In this document: positions 15,973 to 25,210 of the stretch, piece after piece | How the letters are laid out: each line of letters begins with the position of its first letter | Numbering within the stretch: the stretch's first letter is position 1 | NCBI GenBank assembly: GCA_030432905.1 | Contig: JAUILU010000001.1 | Span: 62,001-126,000, forward strand | Source: Phycisphaerae bacterium | Lineage (GTDB): Bacteria; Planctomycetota; Phycisphaerae; Phycisphaerales; UBA1924 | DNA: 64,000 nucleotides | Reading direction: 5' to 3' | Position numbers and translations under genes: made by a program | Notes under the pieces: generated by a model | Told to the model about the DNA's origin: nothing | Database searches by the model: none | The model's input: only the letters and a program-made list of their open reading frames with translations

Positions 15973-16956
15973 ATCGAGGATGAGCGAGTCGGTGGTCTCG
16001 ATCTCGTCGTCGTTGGTCGCGTCGGTGCCGTAGTAGTCAACGAAGTCACCGTTGGAATCGAGGATGCTGATCATCGAATCGATGGTGTTCCCGATGCGCT
16101 GGTCCAGCACATTCGACATGACTTCGAAATTCATCAGGTCGCCAGCGCTAGCAGTGAAGCTGTAGAAGTCCTGAGCGTCCCCGCTGGAAAGCTCGGCTGT
16201 GACTGTGATTGCGTCTACTGAGAAATCACCGATACCCGCGTTGTCGCCGGTCACGATGGTGTTCGGCACTGTCATGTTGCCTAACGCCAGCGGCTGAGCC
16301 GTGGCGATCGAGTCGTTCGCACCGCCGGATTCAGCGACAACCGTGCCGGTCTGCGAGAACTGCATCTTGATAGCCGATCGTTCACTCAGCCAGTTGGGCG
16401 TGAATATGTTCGACAGCGGTGTGCCGAACGCCGGGGTTGCCATAATGTGACTGTCTGTCTCGTCGGCACCGATCGGTCCCGGATAGTCTGGCAAGAACGG
16501 GCCTGCTCCGATCGGGCCGTAGCTGCCGGAGCCAATCGGGCCGAACGAATCGCGGTGGCGTATGCCGAGCAGGTGACCAAGCTCGTGCGAACCGATGTTC
16601 GCTGTCGAGGCGACATAGTTGCTGGGTGCGATGCCAAGGCCGTCAACGTTGATGACAGCTGTATCGCTATGGTCGAGATTTCTAAAGTCGATGTGTTCCG
16701 CGAGCCCGCCGGGGCCGCCGGCATTGAACGTCAGCGTCGAAAACTGGCCACCCGGAGCGGTCTGAGTAAACGAAACATCGAACATGGACCACTGGGTTTC
16801 CATGATCGACTGCACCTGAGCCCGCATCGCTGGGGTGTAGTTGATGTTCCCGCTGTTGCCCGAGTCGAAGTCCAAGAAGACCATCTGCTGGGCAGCAGCA
16901 GATGCGGACACAGAAAGACCAGCCGCGATACACGCGCACTTCAAGCCAATATGCAT
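15802..16956 (-). CDS. Exported metzincin-type zinc protease with PPC domain and PEP-CTERM-like tail
   Basis: A secreted 384-aa protein. The signal peptide covers about residues 1-22. The zinc site HELGHLLGIRH (H124, E125, H128, H134) fits the metzincin pattern HExxHxxGxxH. A C-terminal beta-sandwich of the bacterial pre-peptidase type (DAQDFYSF to DGTYYVMVEP) occupies about 270-365. The tail VPAPASAAFFALGG plus SRRRR is a PEP-CTERM-like sorting signal. The ATG at 16956 is chosen because GAAGGGAT precedes it and the signal peptide begins there. The substrate is unknown. Confidence 0.8.
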   Translation of the reverse strand: MHIGLKCACIAAGLSVSASAAAQQMVFLDFDSGNSGNINYTPAMRAQVQSIMETQWSMFDVSFTQTAPGGQFSTLTFNAGGPGGLAEHIDFRNLDHSDTAVINVDGLGIAPSNYVASTANIGSHELGHLLGIRHRDSFGPIGSGSYGPIGAGPFLPDYPGPIGADETDSHIMATPAFGTPLSNIFTPNWLSERSAIKMQFSQTGTVVAESGGANDSIATAQPLALGNMTVPNTIVTGDNAGIGDFSVDAITVTAELSSGDAQDFYSFTASAGDLMNFEVMSNVLDQRIGNTIDSMISILDSNGDFVDYYGTDATNDDEIETTDSLILDLIIPADGTYYVMVEPFSNGDTGGYELFINRFNGAVPAPASAAFFALGGLIASRRRR

Positions 16957-17100
16957 ATGAGATATCCCTTCTAACCGCCTGCACCAAGAGTCAACAAGAC
17001 CCCCCACTGGTGCATCCACTGCACACAGAATGCACTCAATCATTGTTGGGACCAGTAATCTCGGACTGGAATCTGGTTTGTCAGCGAATAAAGGTAGTTT

Positions 17101-19761
17101 CTACTCTGTCGGTTCGGATTCTGAACGACCTTGCCAGAGTCGCTGGTCATCGGTTCTACCCAGTTTGCCATACACCTCGGCGAGGTAGCCGGCGGCTTTC
17201 GCTGCCGCCGCGGTCTGGCCGACCCCAGCCAGAATCTCGTACCCCTCGAGCATCAACGGCTCAGCTGACTCCGCTTCTCCAAGAAGCACCTTGTTGCGAC
17301 CCCAGTACGTCAGTGTCCGTCCAAGGTCTTCGTGAGGCTCAGAATAGAGTGTCCGCATGCCCGCGATGGTCGCTTCAAAGACTGGCTCTGCTTCCTCGGC
17401 GTTGCCCATTTCGGACAGCACAATCGAAAGTGTCTTTCCTGTGTCAACTCGGAACACAAACAGGTCATCAGAATCCGAGTTGAGCATCTCATAGACAGGG
17501 CGAAGCAGCGACTCGGCTTCGTCTAGCCGATCCATGTCTCTCAGAATAGATGCCATGCTGTTGGTGCATGTCAGCGTTCCGGGGTGACTCGGGCCGAAGA
17601 CCTTTCGGCACCGTTCCAGCGTGTCACGCATCAGCGGTTCGGCCTTGTCGTACTGCTCAAGACTTTGGTACAAGAACGCGAGGTTGTGCGCGGTCACAAG
17701 AATATCGGGGTTGTCGGCGCCGGTCTTGGCGACCGAGACCTTGTACACCCGCTCGTACAACGGCAGCGCCTCGTCGTACCGTCCTAGAGCTTCGAGACCT
17801 GTGGCGAGGTTATGCTCGGCAATAAGCGTGCGGGTGCTGTCCGGACCATCGATGCGCATCCGGGCCTCGTGGACCCTTCGATAGCTCTGCTCAGCAAGAT
17901 CCGGTCTGCCAAGATTCATATCTAGTGTCGCGGCGGTCATATACGCCGCCAGCACCATCGAGTCTTCGTCACCAAGAATACCGGACCGCCGCTCTTGGAA
18001 CAGATCCAGAGTGCCCTTTGCATTCTCGAACTCACCCATATAGCCCTGCAACTCGGCGATCGTGTGCAGCAGGTCAAGCGAGAGCTTGTCGCTTGGTCCT
18101 AGCTGTTTCACCGACTCAGCGAGCAGTGCGTCAAGCAGCTCCGCTGACTCCGAGAACTGACCCGTGTCACGAAGCAACATCCCGAGGTCGCGTTCGGCCC
18201 AGAGCGTCAGTTCATGTGCCTCACCCAGTGATTCACGGAAGAGCTCCGCCCCACTGCGGATCAATCTCTCGGCCTCCTCGAAGTCTCCAAGTACAAAGTA
18301 CACGTTCCCGATGTTGTTGCTGATCGCGGCCTTCGTTGCCAGAGATTCTTCGAATCGTTCGTCGATCTTCCCGGCCGCGGCATCGAGTGCTTCTAGCACG
18401 GTAACCTCGTGGCCGAGCGCGCTTGGAGATACAGCTGCCAAGACGTCGTTGTTCAAGAAGTCTGTCACGTGCTGCGCAATGTCTCTGCTGCGCTCTGACT
18501 CGATCAGGTGTTCCTCAGCCAGCTTGGTCTGCTTGTTGGCTTTGATAAAGCCGATTGTGGTGCCTGTTACACCGAGCACCAGCGCTAGAACCAACCCTGC
18601 CGAAACCCCCACCATGAGTTTATTGCGTTTGGCGAATCGGCTGATCTGGTACACCGCGCTCTGAGGCCGGGCCAGGATTGTTTCGTCTGCGAGATACCGC
18701 CTGATGTCATCTGCGAGAGCGGCGACCGTCTGGTACCTAGCAGATTTCTCCTTTGCCAGAGCCGTGGCGACGATCGTCTCGATGTCGCCGCGGTAGCGGG
18801 TGTTGTACGTCGAGAGTTTCGCGGCGTTCCGGTCTTGGATCTCCCGAGCCGCCTCAACCAGCCCGAGCCCTTCGATGTTGTTCGGCAGTTCTCCCGCCAT
18901 CAGCTCGTACAGCACCACACCAAGGCTGTAGACGTCTGACCGCGTATCGACGCCGTCGGCGTTGCTGCCGAGCTGCTCAGGGCTCATGTACGGCATCGTG
19001 CCGACGAGCTGCCCGGGCCGCGTGTAGAGCGTCTCACCGCCCGCGTCACCCTCGCCCGCTTCGACTGTTCTGGCCACACCGAAGTCGAGCACCTTGGGCA
19101 AGCCGTCCTTTGTCACCAGAATGTTGGCAGGCTTGAGATCACGGTGGACCACGCCCTTCGAGTGGGCGTGCTGAACTGCATCACAGACCTGAGCGATGAG
19201 ATTCAGCCGATCCTTGATCGAGGCGTTGGACTTCTTGCTCCACTCGCGCAGCGACACACCATCCACCAGCTCCATCGCGAAGTAGGGTCTCGGTCCCGCG
19301 GCTGACTCGCTCACGCCAGCCTCGTAGATGTGCGCAATCCCGTCGTGGTGCAGCCGACCGAGCGCCTTGGCCTCGAACTCGAACCGCCGAATCAACTCGG
19401 GCGAAGCTAGGCCCGGTTTGAGCAGCTTGAGCGCGACTGTCCGCTGCGGGCTCTGCTGCTCGGCTTCATAGACGACGCCCATGCCGCCCTCGCCGAGCTT
19501 GCGGATGATCTTGTAGCTGCCAACAGCGTCGGGCTCAGCCGCGGACTCGGCGAGCACCCTGCTGATGCCGCTCTGAAACTCCTCGGGCGAGATGCCGCTG
19601 CTCGGATCTGCCTCGGCTTTGAGCAGTTCAAGCACCTCGCTCCGCAGCGGCTCATCGTCCGGGGCAAGCTCGATCAGCTTCGCCTTTCTTTCAGCCTCTG
19701 GAAGATCACAGACCTCTTGGAACAAACGATCGAGTTGTTGGAATCGTTCTGCATCACTCAC
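17101..19761 (-). CDS. Membrane Ser/Thr protein kinase with TPR sensor half
   Basis: An 886-aa Hanks-type kinase receptor. Kinase domain about residues 82-355: glycine loop LGEGGMGVVYE (89-99), Lys112, catalytic HRDLKPAN (D208) and DFG (226-228). One membrane helix spans about 382-404. The C-terminal 480 residues are tetratricopeptide repeats (FEEAERLIRSGAELF, YDEALPLYERVYKV, YDKAEPLMRDTLERC). It follows an ECF sigma gene with an 8-base overlap, the standard planctomycete pairing in which the kinase probably controls the sigma factor. Confidence 0.92.
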   Translation of the reverse strand: MSDAERFQQLDRLFQEVCDLPEAERKAKLIELAPDDEPLRSEVLELLKAEADPSSGISPEEFQSGISRVLAESAAEPDAVGSYKIIRKLGEGGMGVVYEAEQQSPQRTVALKLLKPGLASPELIRRFEFEAKALGRLHHDGIAHIYEAGVSESAAGPRPYFAMELVDGVSLREWSKKSNASIKDRLNLIAQVCDAVQHAHSKGVVHRDLKPANILVTKDGLPKVLDFGVARTVEAGEGDAGGETLYTRPGQLVGTMPYMSPEQLGSNADGVDTRSDVYSLGVVLYELMAGELPNNIEGLGLVEAAREIQDRNAAKLSTYNTRYRGDIETIVATALAKEKSARYQTVAALADDIRRYLADETILARPQSAVYQISRFAKRNKLMVGVSAGLVLALVLGVTGTTIGFIKANKQTKLAEEHLIESERSRDIAQHVTDFLNNDVLAAVSPSALGHEVTVLEALDAAAGKIDERFEESLATKAAISNNIGNVYFVLGDFEEAERLIRSGAELFRESLGEAHELTLWAERDLGMLLRDTGQFSESAELLDALLAESVKQLGPSDKLSLDLLHTIAELQGYMGEFENAKGTLDLFQERRSGILGDEDSMVLAAYMTAATLDMNLGRPDLAEQSYRRVHEARMRIDGPDSTRTLIAEHNLATGLEALGRYDEALPLYERVYKVSVAKTGADNPDILVTAHNLAFLYQSLEQYDKAEPLMRDTLERCRKVFGPSHPGTLTCTNSMASILRDMDRLDEAESLLRPVYEMLNSDSDDLFVFRVDTGKTLSIVLSEMGNAEEAEPVFEATIAGMRTLYSEPHEDLGRTLTYWGRNKVLLGEAESAEPLMLEGYEILAGVGQTAAAAKAAGYLAEVYGKLGRTDDQRLWQGRSESEPTE

Positions 19762-20365
19762 GTCCGGATTCCCCCTCGGTCTTAGCCATCTGAGAGAGTT
19801 CTCTCATCAGCCACGAACGCGCCATGCGCCACTCGCGCGACGCGGTGGCCCTAGAGATCCCGATCAGGTTCGCCGAGTCGTTCTCATCGAGACCACCAAA
19901 GAATCGGAGCTCGATCAGCCGGGCCTTACGAGGGTCCAGGTCGGTGAGCTTGGCGAGGGCTTTGTCCATGCGTTCGATGTCGATCGAGAGATCGTCCTTG
20001 TCCGGCGTGCCGCTGATCTGAGATTCCCTGAGTTCAACGCGTCGGTTCTCCCCGCCGCGCTTCACTCTTTTCTTGGCCCGGGCATGGTCAACGAGAATCC
20101 GTCGCATGATCGTCGAGGCCAGGCCCATGAACGCGGCACGGTTCGTCTCATCGACCGAGCGCTGGTCGATCAGCTTTACGTACGCCTCGTGAACAAGGGC
20201 TGTCGGCTGCAAGGTGTGCCCGGCACGCTCAGCTGACAGGAAACCGCTGGCCATGGCCCGGAGCTGCTCGTACACCAAAGGTGTCAGCTTGTCCGCAGCA
20301 TGATCCTCCCCGGCCGAATACTGGGTCAGCAGCTGAGTCGCGTTGGCATCCGGGCAGTTCTCCAC
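19754..20365 (-). CDS. ECF-type RNA polymerase sigma factor (TIGR02999-like)
   Basis: A 203-aa sigma-70 family factor. Region 2 includes LVYEQLRAMASGFL and LQPTALVHEAYVKLI. The linker block MRRILVDHARAKKRVKRGG is typical of the planctomycete/acidobacterial TIGR02999 group. Region 4 holds the HTH with NLIGISRATASREWRMARSWL. The GTG start follows GGAG by 5 bases. It overlaps the kinase gene downstream by 8 bases, so the two are co-translated; its promoter lies in 20366-20516. Confidence 0.9.
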   Translation of the reverse strand: MENCPDANATQLLTQYSAGEDHAADKLTPLVYEQLRAMASGFLSAERAGHTLQPTALVHEAYVKLIDQRSVDETNRAAFMGLASTIMRRILVDHARAKKRVKRGGENRRVELRESQISGTPDKDDLSIDIERMDKALAKLTDLDPRKARLIELRFFGGLDENDSANLIGISRATASREWRMARSWLMRELSQMAKTEGESGRE

Positions 20366-20516
20366 GGCGGCTCCATCTGGGTCGGGCTACACCGGCACCG
20401 CTGCAGAACGCCGCGACGCCGTCTCCAACCAGAATACAGGCAAAGCGGGCTATCCACGAGACGAGTTAGATCGGACCGGTCTAGATTCTGGTTACCGGAT
20501 CAGGACACAAAAGTCC

Positions 20517-21341
20517 TTATTGGGCCGCGGGTTTCGTGCCGGGGGATCTGTTGATCTCCCTGATCTCGTCGCGAGCCCTGAACATGACCCAGAACCAGAT
20601 CACCACGCCGAGCATCTCAAGGAACTCCTCGATCGCTGTACCCGCGATATAGGCGTAGTTCTCTTTGCCCGTGAACACCAGCGGCTGGGTTTCCTCGAAG
20701 TCTGTAGCCTCGAGCCTCTGACGCTCGACGATCGCCGGGTCAGCGTTGAACCGGTTGGCTGAGTTGATCAGTTCGGTTCCGACTGCACCGGCAAGGAACA
20801 CCGTGGCTCCGATCGCAAGCCCGATCACGGTCCGCTTTGAGCCGCGCCACATCTTCCAGAAAATGAAGCAGCCGAACATGCCGGCCAGCGGTAACCAGAG
20901 CACGATCCAACGAGCGTACTCGAACGGCGTATCAACACCGATGTCGGTCTTGCCGCCGATGCGTTCGTGCAGCATGCAGCTCTCGTCAACCGAGAGAAAC
21001 AGGAACCCAAACGCCAGCATCCACCAGCCGAGCCGTTCGCCGAACGATGTGTTGGGTCGGCTCTGGCCGACGAACCACGTCATCACACCCAGTGCCGCGA
21101 GCGTCGCCGAGGCCCACCACGTCGCCAAGCTCTTCTCTTGGTCAACATCGAAGAACAGCATCGCCTTGCTGGCGTACTGCACCTGGTTCATCCAGAGGAT
21201 GTTGGCGATCAGGCTCAGCACCGAGATCGCGATCACGCCGAAGACAAGGACAACAAGCACCTGCTTGCGAGCGCGTTCTTCTGTGGAACGTGGCTTGTTC
21301 TCGTGGTTAGGTAAGGGCATCTCGGCTTTCAGTTTGGGCAT
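20517..21341 (-). CDS. Multipass membrane protein with conserved acidic/His motifs
   Basis: A 274-aa protein with about six hydrophobic helices and a charged N-terminus. Polar motifs sit in or next to membrane segments: FLSVDESCMLHERIG, GAVGTELIN and the late EEFLEMLG. Similar DE..HE and EE.LE patterns occur in uncharacterised bacterial membrane proteins, and such residues could bind a metal. I cannot assign a function. The gene stands alone, with control regions of about 150 bases on each side. Confidence 0.7.
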   Translation of the reverse strand: MPKLKAEMPLPNHENKPRSTEERARKQVLVVLVFGVIAISVLSLIANILWMNQVQYASKAMLFFDVDQEKSLATWWASATLAALGVMTWFVGQSRPNTSFGERLGWWMLAFGFLFLSVDESCMLHERIGGKTDIGVDTPFEYARWIVLWLPLAGMFGCFIFWKMWRGSKRTVIGLAIGATVFLAGAVGTELINSANRFNADPAIVERQRLEATDFEETQPLVFTGKENYAYIAGTAIEEFLEMLGVVIWFWVMFRARDEIREINRSPGTKPAAQ

Positions 21342-21507
21342 CTAAAGCGGACCAGAATCCGATTCCGACCAGTATAGATTTACAGAATCTTCACCCGGCG
21401 GGTCTGCCGCCTCTGGAGAGTGAAAATCCCTATTCTGGCGCAAGAATCCGGACTCAACAACGCCAATCGGGCTAATTATCGGGACTGATCGCCGGCCGCT
21501 TGAATAC

Positions 21508-22476
21508 TCAGCCGATCTTGTTGCCGATGTGCCGCTCGCCTCGGCTGGCAGCGAGATCGACCTGCTTCTGCCGCTCGCGCAAACTCGCGATCTCCTGTTC
21601 GCTGTGCGAACCGAAGCACCGGTGGCACGACACGCCCCGCTCGAAGTGCTCGTGCTGAGTGTCCGCTTCGATCAACGGCATCCGGCATGCGTGACAAAGC
21701 GAGTACTGCCCGGGCCGCAAGTCGTGGTCCACCGCGACGCGTTCGTCAAAGACGAAGCACTCACCCTCCCACCGCGATTCTTCTTTGGGGACGACCTCGA
21801 GGTACTTCAGGATGCCGCCCTTGAGATGGTTGACGTCCTTGAACCCTTGCTCGAGCATGTAGGAGGTGGCCTTCTCGCACCTGATTCCACCCGTGCAGAA
21901 CATGGCGATCTTGGTGTCCTTCTTGTCGCCCAGTTCTTCTTTGATGTACGCCGGGAAGTCGCAGAACGCGACCGTCTTCGGGTTCGCCGAGGGTGTGCCG
22001 GTGCTGGACACGAACGTGCCGACCTCGAACTCGAAGTCGTTGCGTGTGTCGATGACCAGCACGTCCGGGTCATCGACGAGTTCGTTCCAGTCCTCGGGCT
22101 CGACGTAGTGCCCCACCGCCCGCGTCGGTGACACGCCCTCAACCCGCATCGTCACGATCTCGGGCTTGATCTTCACACGCGTCCTGCCGAACGGCTGGTC
22201 GTCGCAGCGCGAGAACTTGACTTCTATGTCTTCAAACCGGTCCTCGAACACGGGGTCGGTCTTCAGGAACGCCAGATACGCCTGGATCGAGGCATCCCTG
22301 CCGGCGATCGTGCCGTTGATTCCCTCGTTGGCGATGATCATCGTCCCGCCGATGTGGTTATCGGTAAGTGCTGCAAGTATGGACTCTTGCAGCTGCGTCA
22401 GCGATGCGGAGCAGCCCGCCAAATCCGCGAACTTGTACATCGCGGCGACACAGTATCCGTTGCGTTGGTTCTCCAC
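21508..22476 (-). CDS. trhO: tRNA uridine(34) hydroxylase, rhodanese family
   Basis: Oxygen-dependent enzyme (YceA/TrhO family) that makes 5-hydroxyuridine at the wobble base. It has an N-terminal ferredoxin-like half (YKFADL, IIANEGINGTIAG) and a rhodanese domain with active loop CTGGIRC (C194-C200). A C-terminal CxxC pair set (CHACRM, CHRCF) probably binds zinc. The GTG at 22476 gives 322 aa, matching relatives. A longer frame from a TTG at 22536 would span a 5-bp hairpin in the leader. No good ribosome site is visible for either start. Confidence 0.85.
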   Translation of the reverse strand: MENQRNGYCVAAMYKFADLAGCSASLTQLQESILAALTDNHIGGTMIIANEGINGTIAGRDASIQAYLAFLKTDPVFEDRFEDIEVKFSRCDDQPFGRTRVKIKPEIVTMRVEGVSPTRAVGHYVEPEDWNELVDDPDVLVIDTRNDFEFEVGTFVSSTGTPSANPKTVAFCDFPAYIKEELGDKKDTKIAMFCTGGIRCEKATSYMLEQGFKDVNHLKGGILKYLEVVPKEESRWEGECFVFDERVAVDHDLRPGQYSLCHACRMPLIEADTQHEHFERGVSCHRCFGSHSEQEIASLRERQKQVDLAASRGERHIGNKIG

Positions 22477-22502
22477 GTTGGATTGTAGTTCGCGCTCAAG
22501 AA

Positions 22503-22519
22503 CCGGGCTGAGAACCCGG
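22503..22519. promoter_or_regulatory. Leader hairpin of trhO
   Basis: CCGGG / CCCGG with a 7-base loop lies 27 bases upstream of the chosen trhO start. A TATAAA-like sequence is just upstream on the minus strand (about 22525-22532), so this is the probable promoter and 5' leader. Confidence 0.3.
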
Positions 22520-22665
22520 CAGCGGGTTTTATACAATCAATAAGACATGCATAAATGATGTATAGACCGAAACTTGACCATTCCGCTTCGATCGACGATA
22601 CTGTAACTCTGGAGAACGGGCTACTTTGCCCATCACAGGCCCATTCTGACCCCACCTGATGTTGG

Positions 22666-23223
22666 GTGGCAGGTCTGCGGAGCCATCACAGGAGTCGTCC
22701 CATCGTTTCTGTAGACCAAATCCGGTTTCACCCTGTTCTCCACCCCGACTCCCGCAAGCGAATCACCGATCTCTTCTGCAGCGACGAATTGGACACGTCC
22801 AACCGTGCAGGCGTTGCCAGCGCGTTCTCGACGCTCTCGCTGGATCTGGATCACCTCAAAGAATGTTGCGAGTTCACTGAGTGTTGTTACGAGCGTTGCG
22901 AGATCGCCTCGACCAGCGAGTGGGTTCTGCTCGCGCTCGCCTGGCATGACTGCACAACGAAGATCCACGACCACGATGACAGCGAGTGCGGCTTCAAAGT
23001 GCTCGAAGGCGAGCTCGAAGAAACCAGGTACGCCGTCGTCAATGGCACCACGGTCCGCGAGATCGCCAAACGCAGGCTCGCCCCCGGTGTCGCCGGCACG
23101 AGCAACCGAAAGGCGATCCACAGCCTCGGCACCCTCCCCGGTAAGCAAGCCATCAGCCTCCACGCCTACAGCCCGGCTCTCGACTGCGACTCGATGAACG
23201 TCTACGAGATCGACGCAGACTAA
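22666..23223 (+). CDS. Cysteine dioxygenase-like cupin
   Basis: A 185-aa type I cysteine dioxygenase relative that would oxidise cysteine to cysteine sulfinate using non-heme iron. The iron-ligand pattern is present: H101 and H103 in TTKIHDHDDSECGFKVLEG, H152 in KAIHSLG, and the conserved active-site Tyr in SLHAYSP. The GTG at 22666 has no ribosome site; AGGAG at 22690-22694 lies inside the frame, but no ATG, GTG or TTG follows it at proper distance, so the real start is unclear. Divergent from trhO. Confidence 0.75.
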   Translation: MAGLRSHHRSRPIVSVDQIRFHPVLHPDSRKRITDLFCSDELDTSNRAGVASAFSTLSLDLDHLKECCEFTECCYERCEIASTSEWVLLALAWHDCTTKIHDHDDSECGFKVLEGELEETRYAVVNGTTVREIAKRRLAPGVAGTSNRKAIHSLGTLPGKQAISLHAYSPALDCDSMNVYEIDAD

Positions 23224-23318
23224 CCAGAGTTGGCGGTGCCGCTAGACACACCACATAACCCGGTGTCGCTCTACGTCAATCCATCGGATATCGCGGACCG
23301 GTCCGCTGGTTTCGACGG

Positions 23319-25145
23319 CTACGCGTTGCTGAGCTTGCTTAGTGTTTCCTGCACGACGTGAGCGATCTCGACGAGTCGTCCCTTGCCGTCGTCGGTTCGG
23401 AGCTTGAACTCGACAGACTCGTCGGCGAGGGCTTTGTCGCCGATCGTGATCCTGACCGGGATACCGATCAGGTCCGCGTCCTTGAACTTCACGCCCGGGC
23501 GTTCCTTGCGGTCGTCGATGATGACATCAACACCCTCGTCGGCGAGCTTCTCCGAGAGATCGGCTGCGACCTTCGCGTGCTCGTCTTTGTCGGGATCCAT
23601 GACGGTGATGATGACGTGGTACGGCGCGATAGGGATGGGCCACACAATGCCCGAGTCGTCGTGGCTCATCTCGACACTTGATGCGACGGTTCGGCTCACA
23701 CCGATGCCGTAGCAGCCCATGATGACCGTCTGCTTCTTCTGCTTCTCGTCGAGGATAATGAACTTGAAGGCGTCGGCGTACTTGGTGCCGAGCTTGAAGA
23801 TGTGCCCGACCTCAATGCCTCGCTTCGCCTCAAGTTTGGCAGACGCGTTCCGCGGCGAGGGGTCGCCCGTGACGGCGTTGCGGATATCGCCGACACGGAT
23901 CCGGCCAGACTGCTTGCCCTGCTCGGGCAGCTCGGCGTCGAGATCCCGGCTCCAGCTGAAACCGGTGACATGGTGGTCCTTCTCGTCAGCGCCGGTGGCC
24001 CATGTGCCGGCCGTCGCGTCAGGATCGATCACCAAGAGCGTGTCGTCGCGGCGTTCGACCATCTTGGGGCTGACATAACCGATGGCAAAGCCGGCTTCCT
24101 TCGCCTCCTTCTCGTCGGCGATTTCAACCGGGAAGCCGAAGGTGTCGCGGACCTTACCCTCGTTGACGTCGTGGTCGCCGCGCACCGTCGCGAGCACATA
24201 CTTCCGCTTCTCGCCCCCAACTTTCTGGAACACAATCGTCTTGAGCATCTGCTCAGGCTTGACGCCCAGGTGCTCTGCTACAAGATCGATCCCGGGCATG
24301 CCGGGCGTGTGCTTCTTGGTGAGCTCTGCAGGCGCGGATTTGTCGAAGCTCCACGTGCGTTCGCCGATCTCGCACTTCTCAACGTTCGCGGCGTAACCCG
24401 TCGCCGGGCAGACCATGATCGTGTCCTCGCCCGTGTCGGCGTTGACCATGAACTCGTGCGAAGCGGACCCGCCGATCGGGCCTGCCTCGGCTTCGACGAC
24501 CGTGAAGTCGAGGCCGCAACGCGTGAACACGTTGACGTACGCCTGGTACATGCGGTCGTAGGTCTCGTTCAGCCCGCCCTCGCCCTCAACGCTGAGGTGG
24601 AACGAGTACGCGTCCTTCATCAGGAACTCGCGTCCGCGGAGCAGTCCAGCGCGAGGGCGGAACTCGTCGCGGAATTTCGTCTGGATCTGGTACACGTTCA
24701 GCGGCAGCTGCTTGTAGCTGGACACGGAACCCTTGGCCATCTCTGTCACGGTCTCTTCGTGGGTCGGGCCGAGCGCCGCGCCCCGGCCGTGGCGGTCGGT
24801 CAGGCGGAAGAGCAGGTCGCCGTACTCGACGTCGCGCTTCGTGTCTGCGTAAAGCTCCAGCGGCACGATCGCGGGCATGAGCATCTCAGCCGAGCCAGCG
24901 GCGTCCATCTCTTCTCGCACGATCTGCGAGACCTTCTGCAGCACACGCATGCCCAAGGGCAGGAACTCGTACACACCAGCGCCCACTTGCCGGATGCAGC
25001 CGGCCCTGAGCATCAGCCTGTGGCTCGGGTTGACCGCCTCGGCGGGGGCTTCGCGGAGTGTCGGGATCAGCGTCCGGCTCCACCTCTGGATGGTGCCTCG
25101 CCGGCGGTTGGTGATCGGTGAGTTCGATGCCGTCTGTGTGCTCAT
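23319..25145 (-). CDS. proS: Prolyl-tRNA synthetase
   Basis: Class II aminoacyl-tRNA synthetase charging tRNA-Pro. Its 608 aa match the bacterial form with an editing insertion between motifs 2 and 3. Motif 1 is around SHRLMLRAGCIRQVGAGVYEFLP, motif 2 includes GPTHEETVTEM and KFRDEFRPRAGLLRGREF, and motif 3 is CYGIGVSRT. The anticodon-binding domain starts near VIITVMDPDKDE. The ATG at 25145 (MSTQTA) is preferred over the upstream in-frame ATG at 25175, which adds residues not seen in the family. Confidence 0.95.
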   Translation of the reverse strand: MSTQTASNSPITNRRRGTIQRWSRTLIPTLREAPAEAVNPSHRLMLRAGCIRQVGAGVYEFLPLGMRVLQKVSQIVREEMDAAGSAEMLMPAIVPLELYADTKRDVEYGDLLFRLTDRHGRGAALGPTHEETVTEMAKGSVSSYKQLPLNVYQIQTKFRDEFRPRAGLLRGREFLMKDAYSFHLSVEGEGGLNETYDRMYQAYVNVFTRCGLDFTVVEAEAGPIGGSASHEFMVNADTGEDTIMVCPATGYAANVEKCEIGERTWSFDKSAPAELTKKHTPGMPGIDLVAEHLGVKPEQMLKTIVFQKVGGEKRKYVLATVRGDHDVNEGKVRDTFGFPVEIADEKEAKEAGFAIGYVSPKMVERRDDTLLVIDPDATAGTWATGADEKDHHVTGFSWSRDLDAELPEQGKQSGRIRVGDIRNAVTGDPSPRNASAKLEAKRGIEVGHIFKLGTKYADAFKFIILDEKQKKQTVIMGCYGIGVSRTVASSVEMSHDDSGIVWPIPIAPYHVIITVMDPDKDEHAKVAADLSEKLADEGVDVIIDDRKERPGVKFKDADLIGIPVRITIGDKALADESVEFKLRTDDGKGRLVEIAHVVQETLSKLSNA

Positions 25146-25210
25146 AGGGCCAACTCTAGCCCTGTGAGCCGGCAAACCCCATCAGAACGGGTCTGAGACA
25201 CAAACGTGCT

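Noticed and set aside
23802-25121. 439-codon open frame antisense to proS
   Set aside because: Shadow of the synthetase gene; no domain and no start context.
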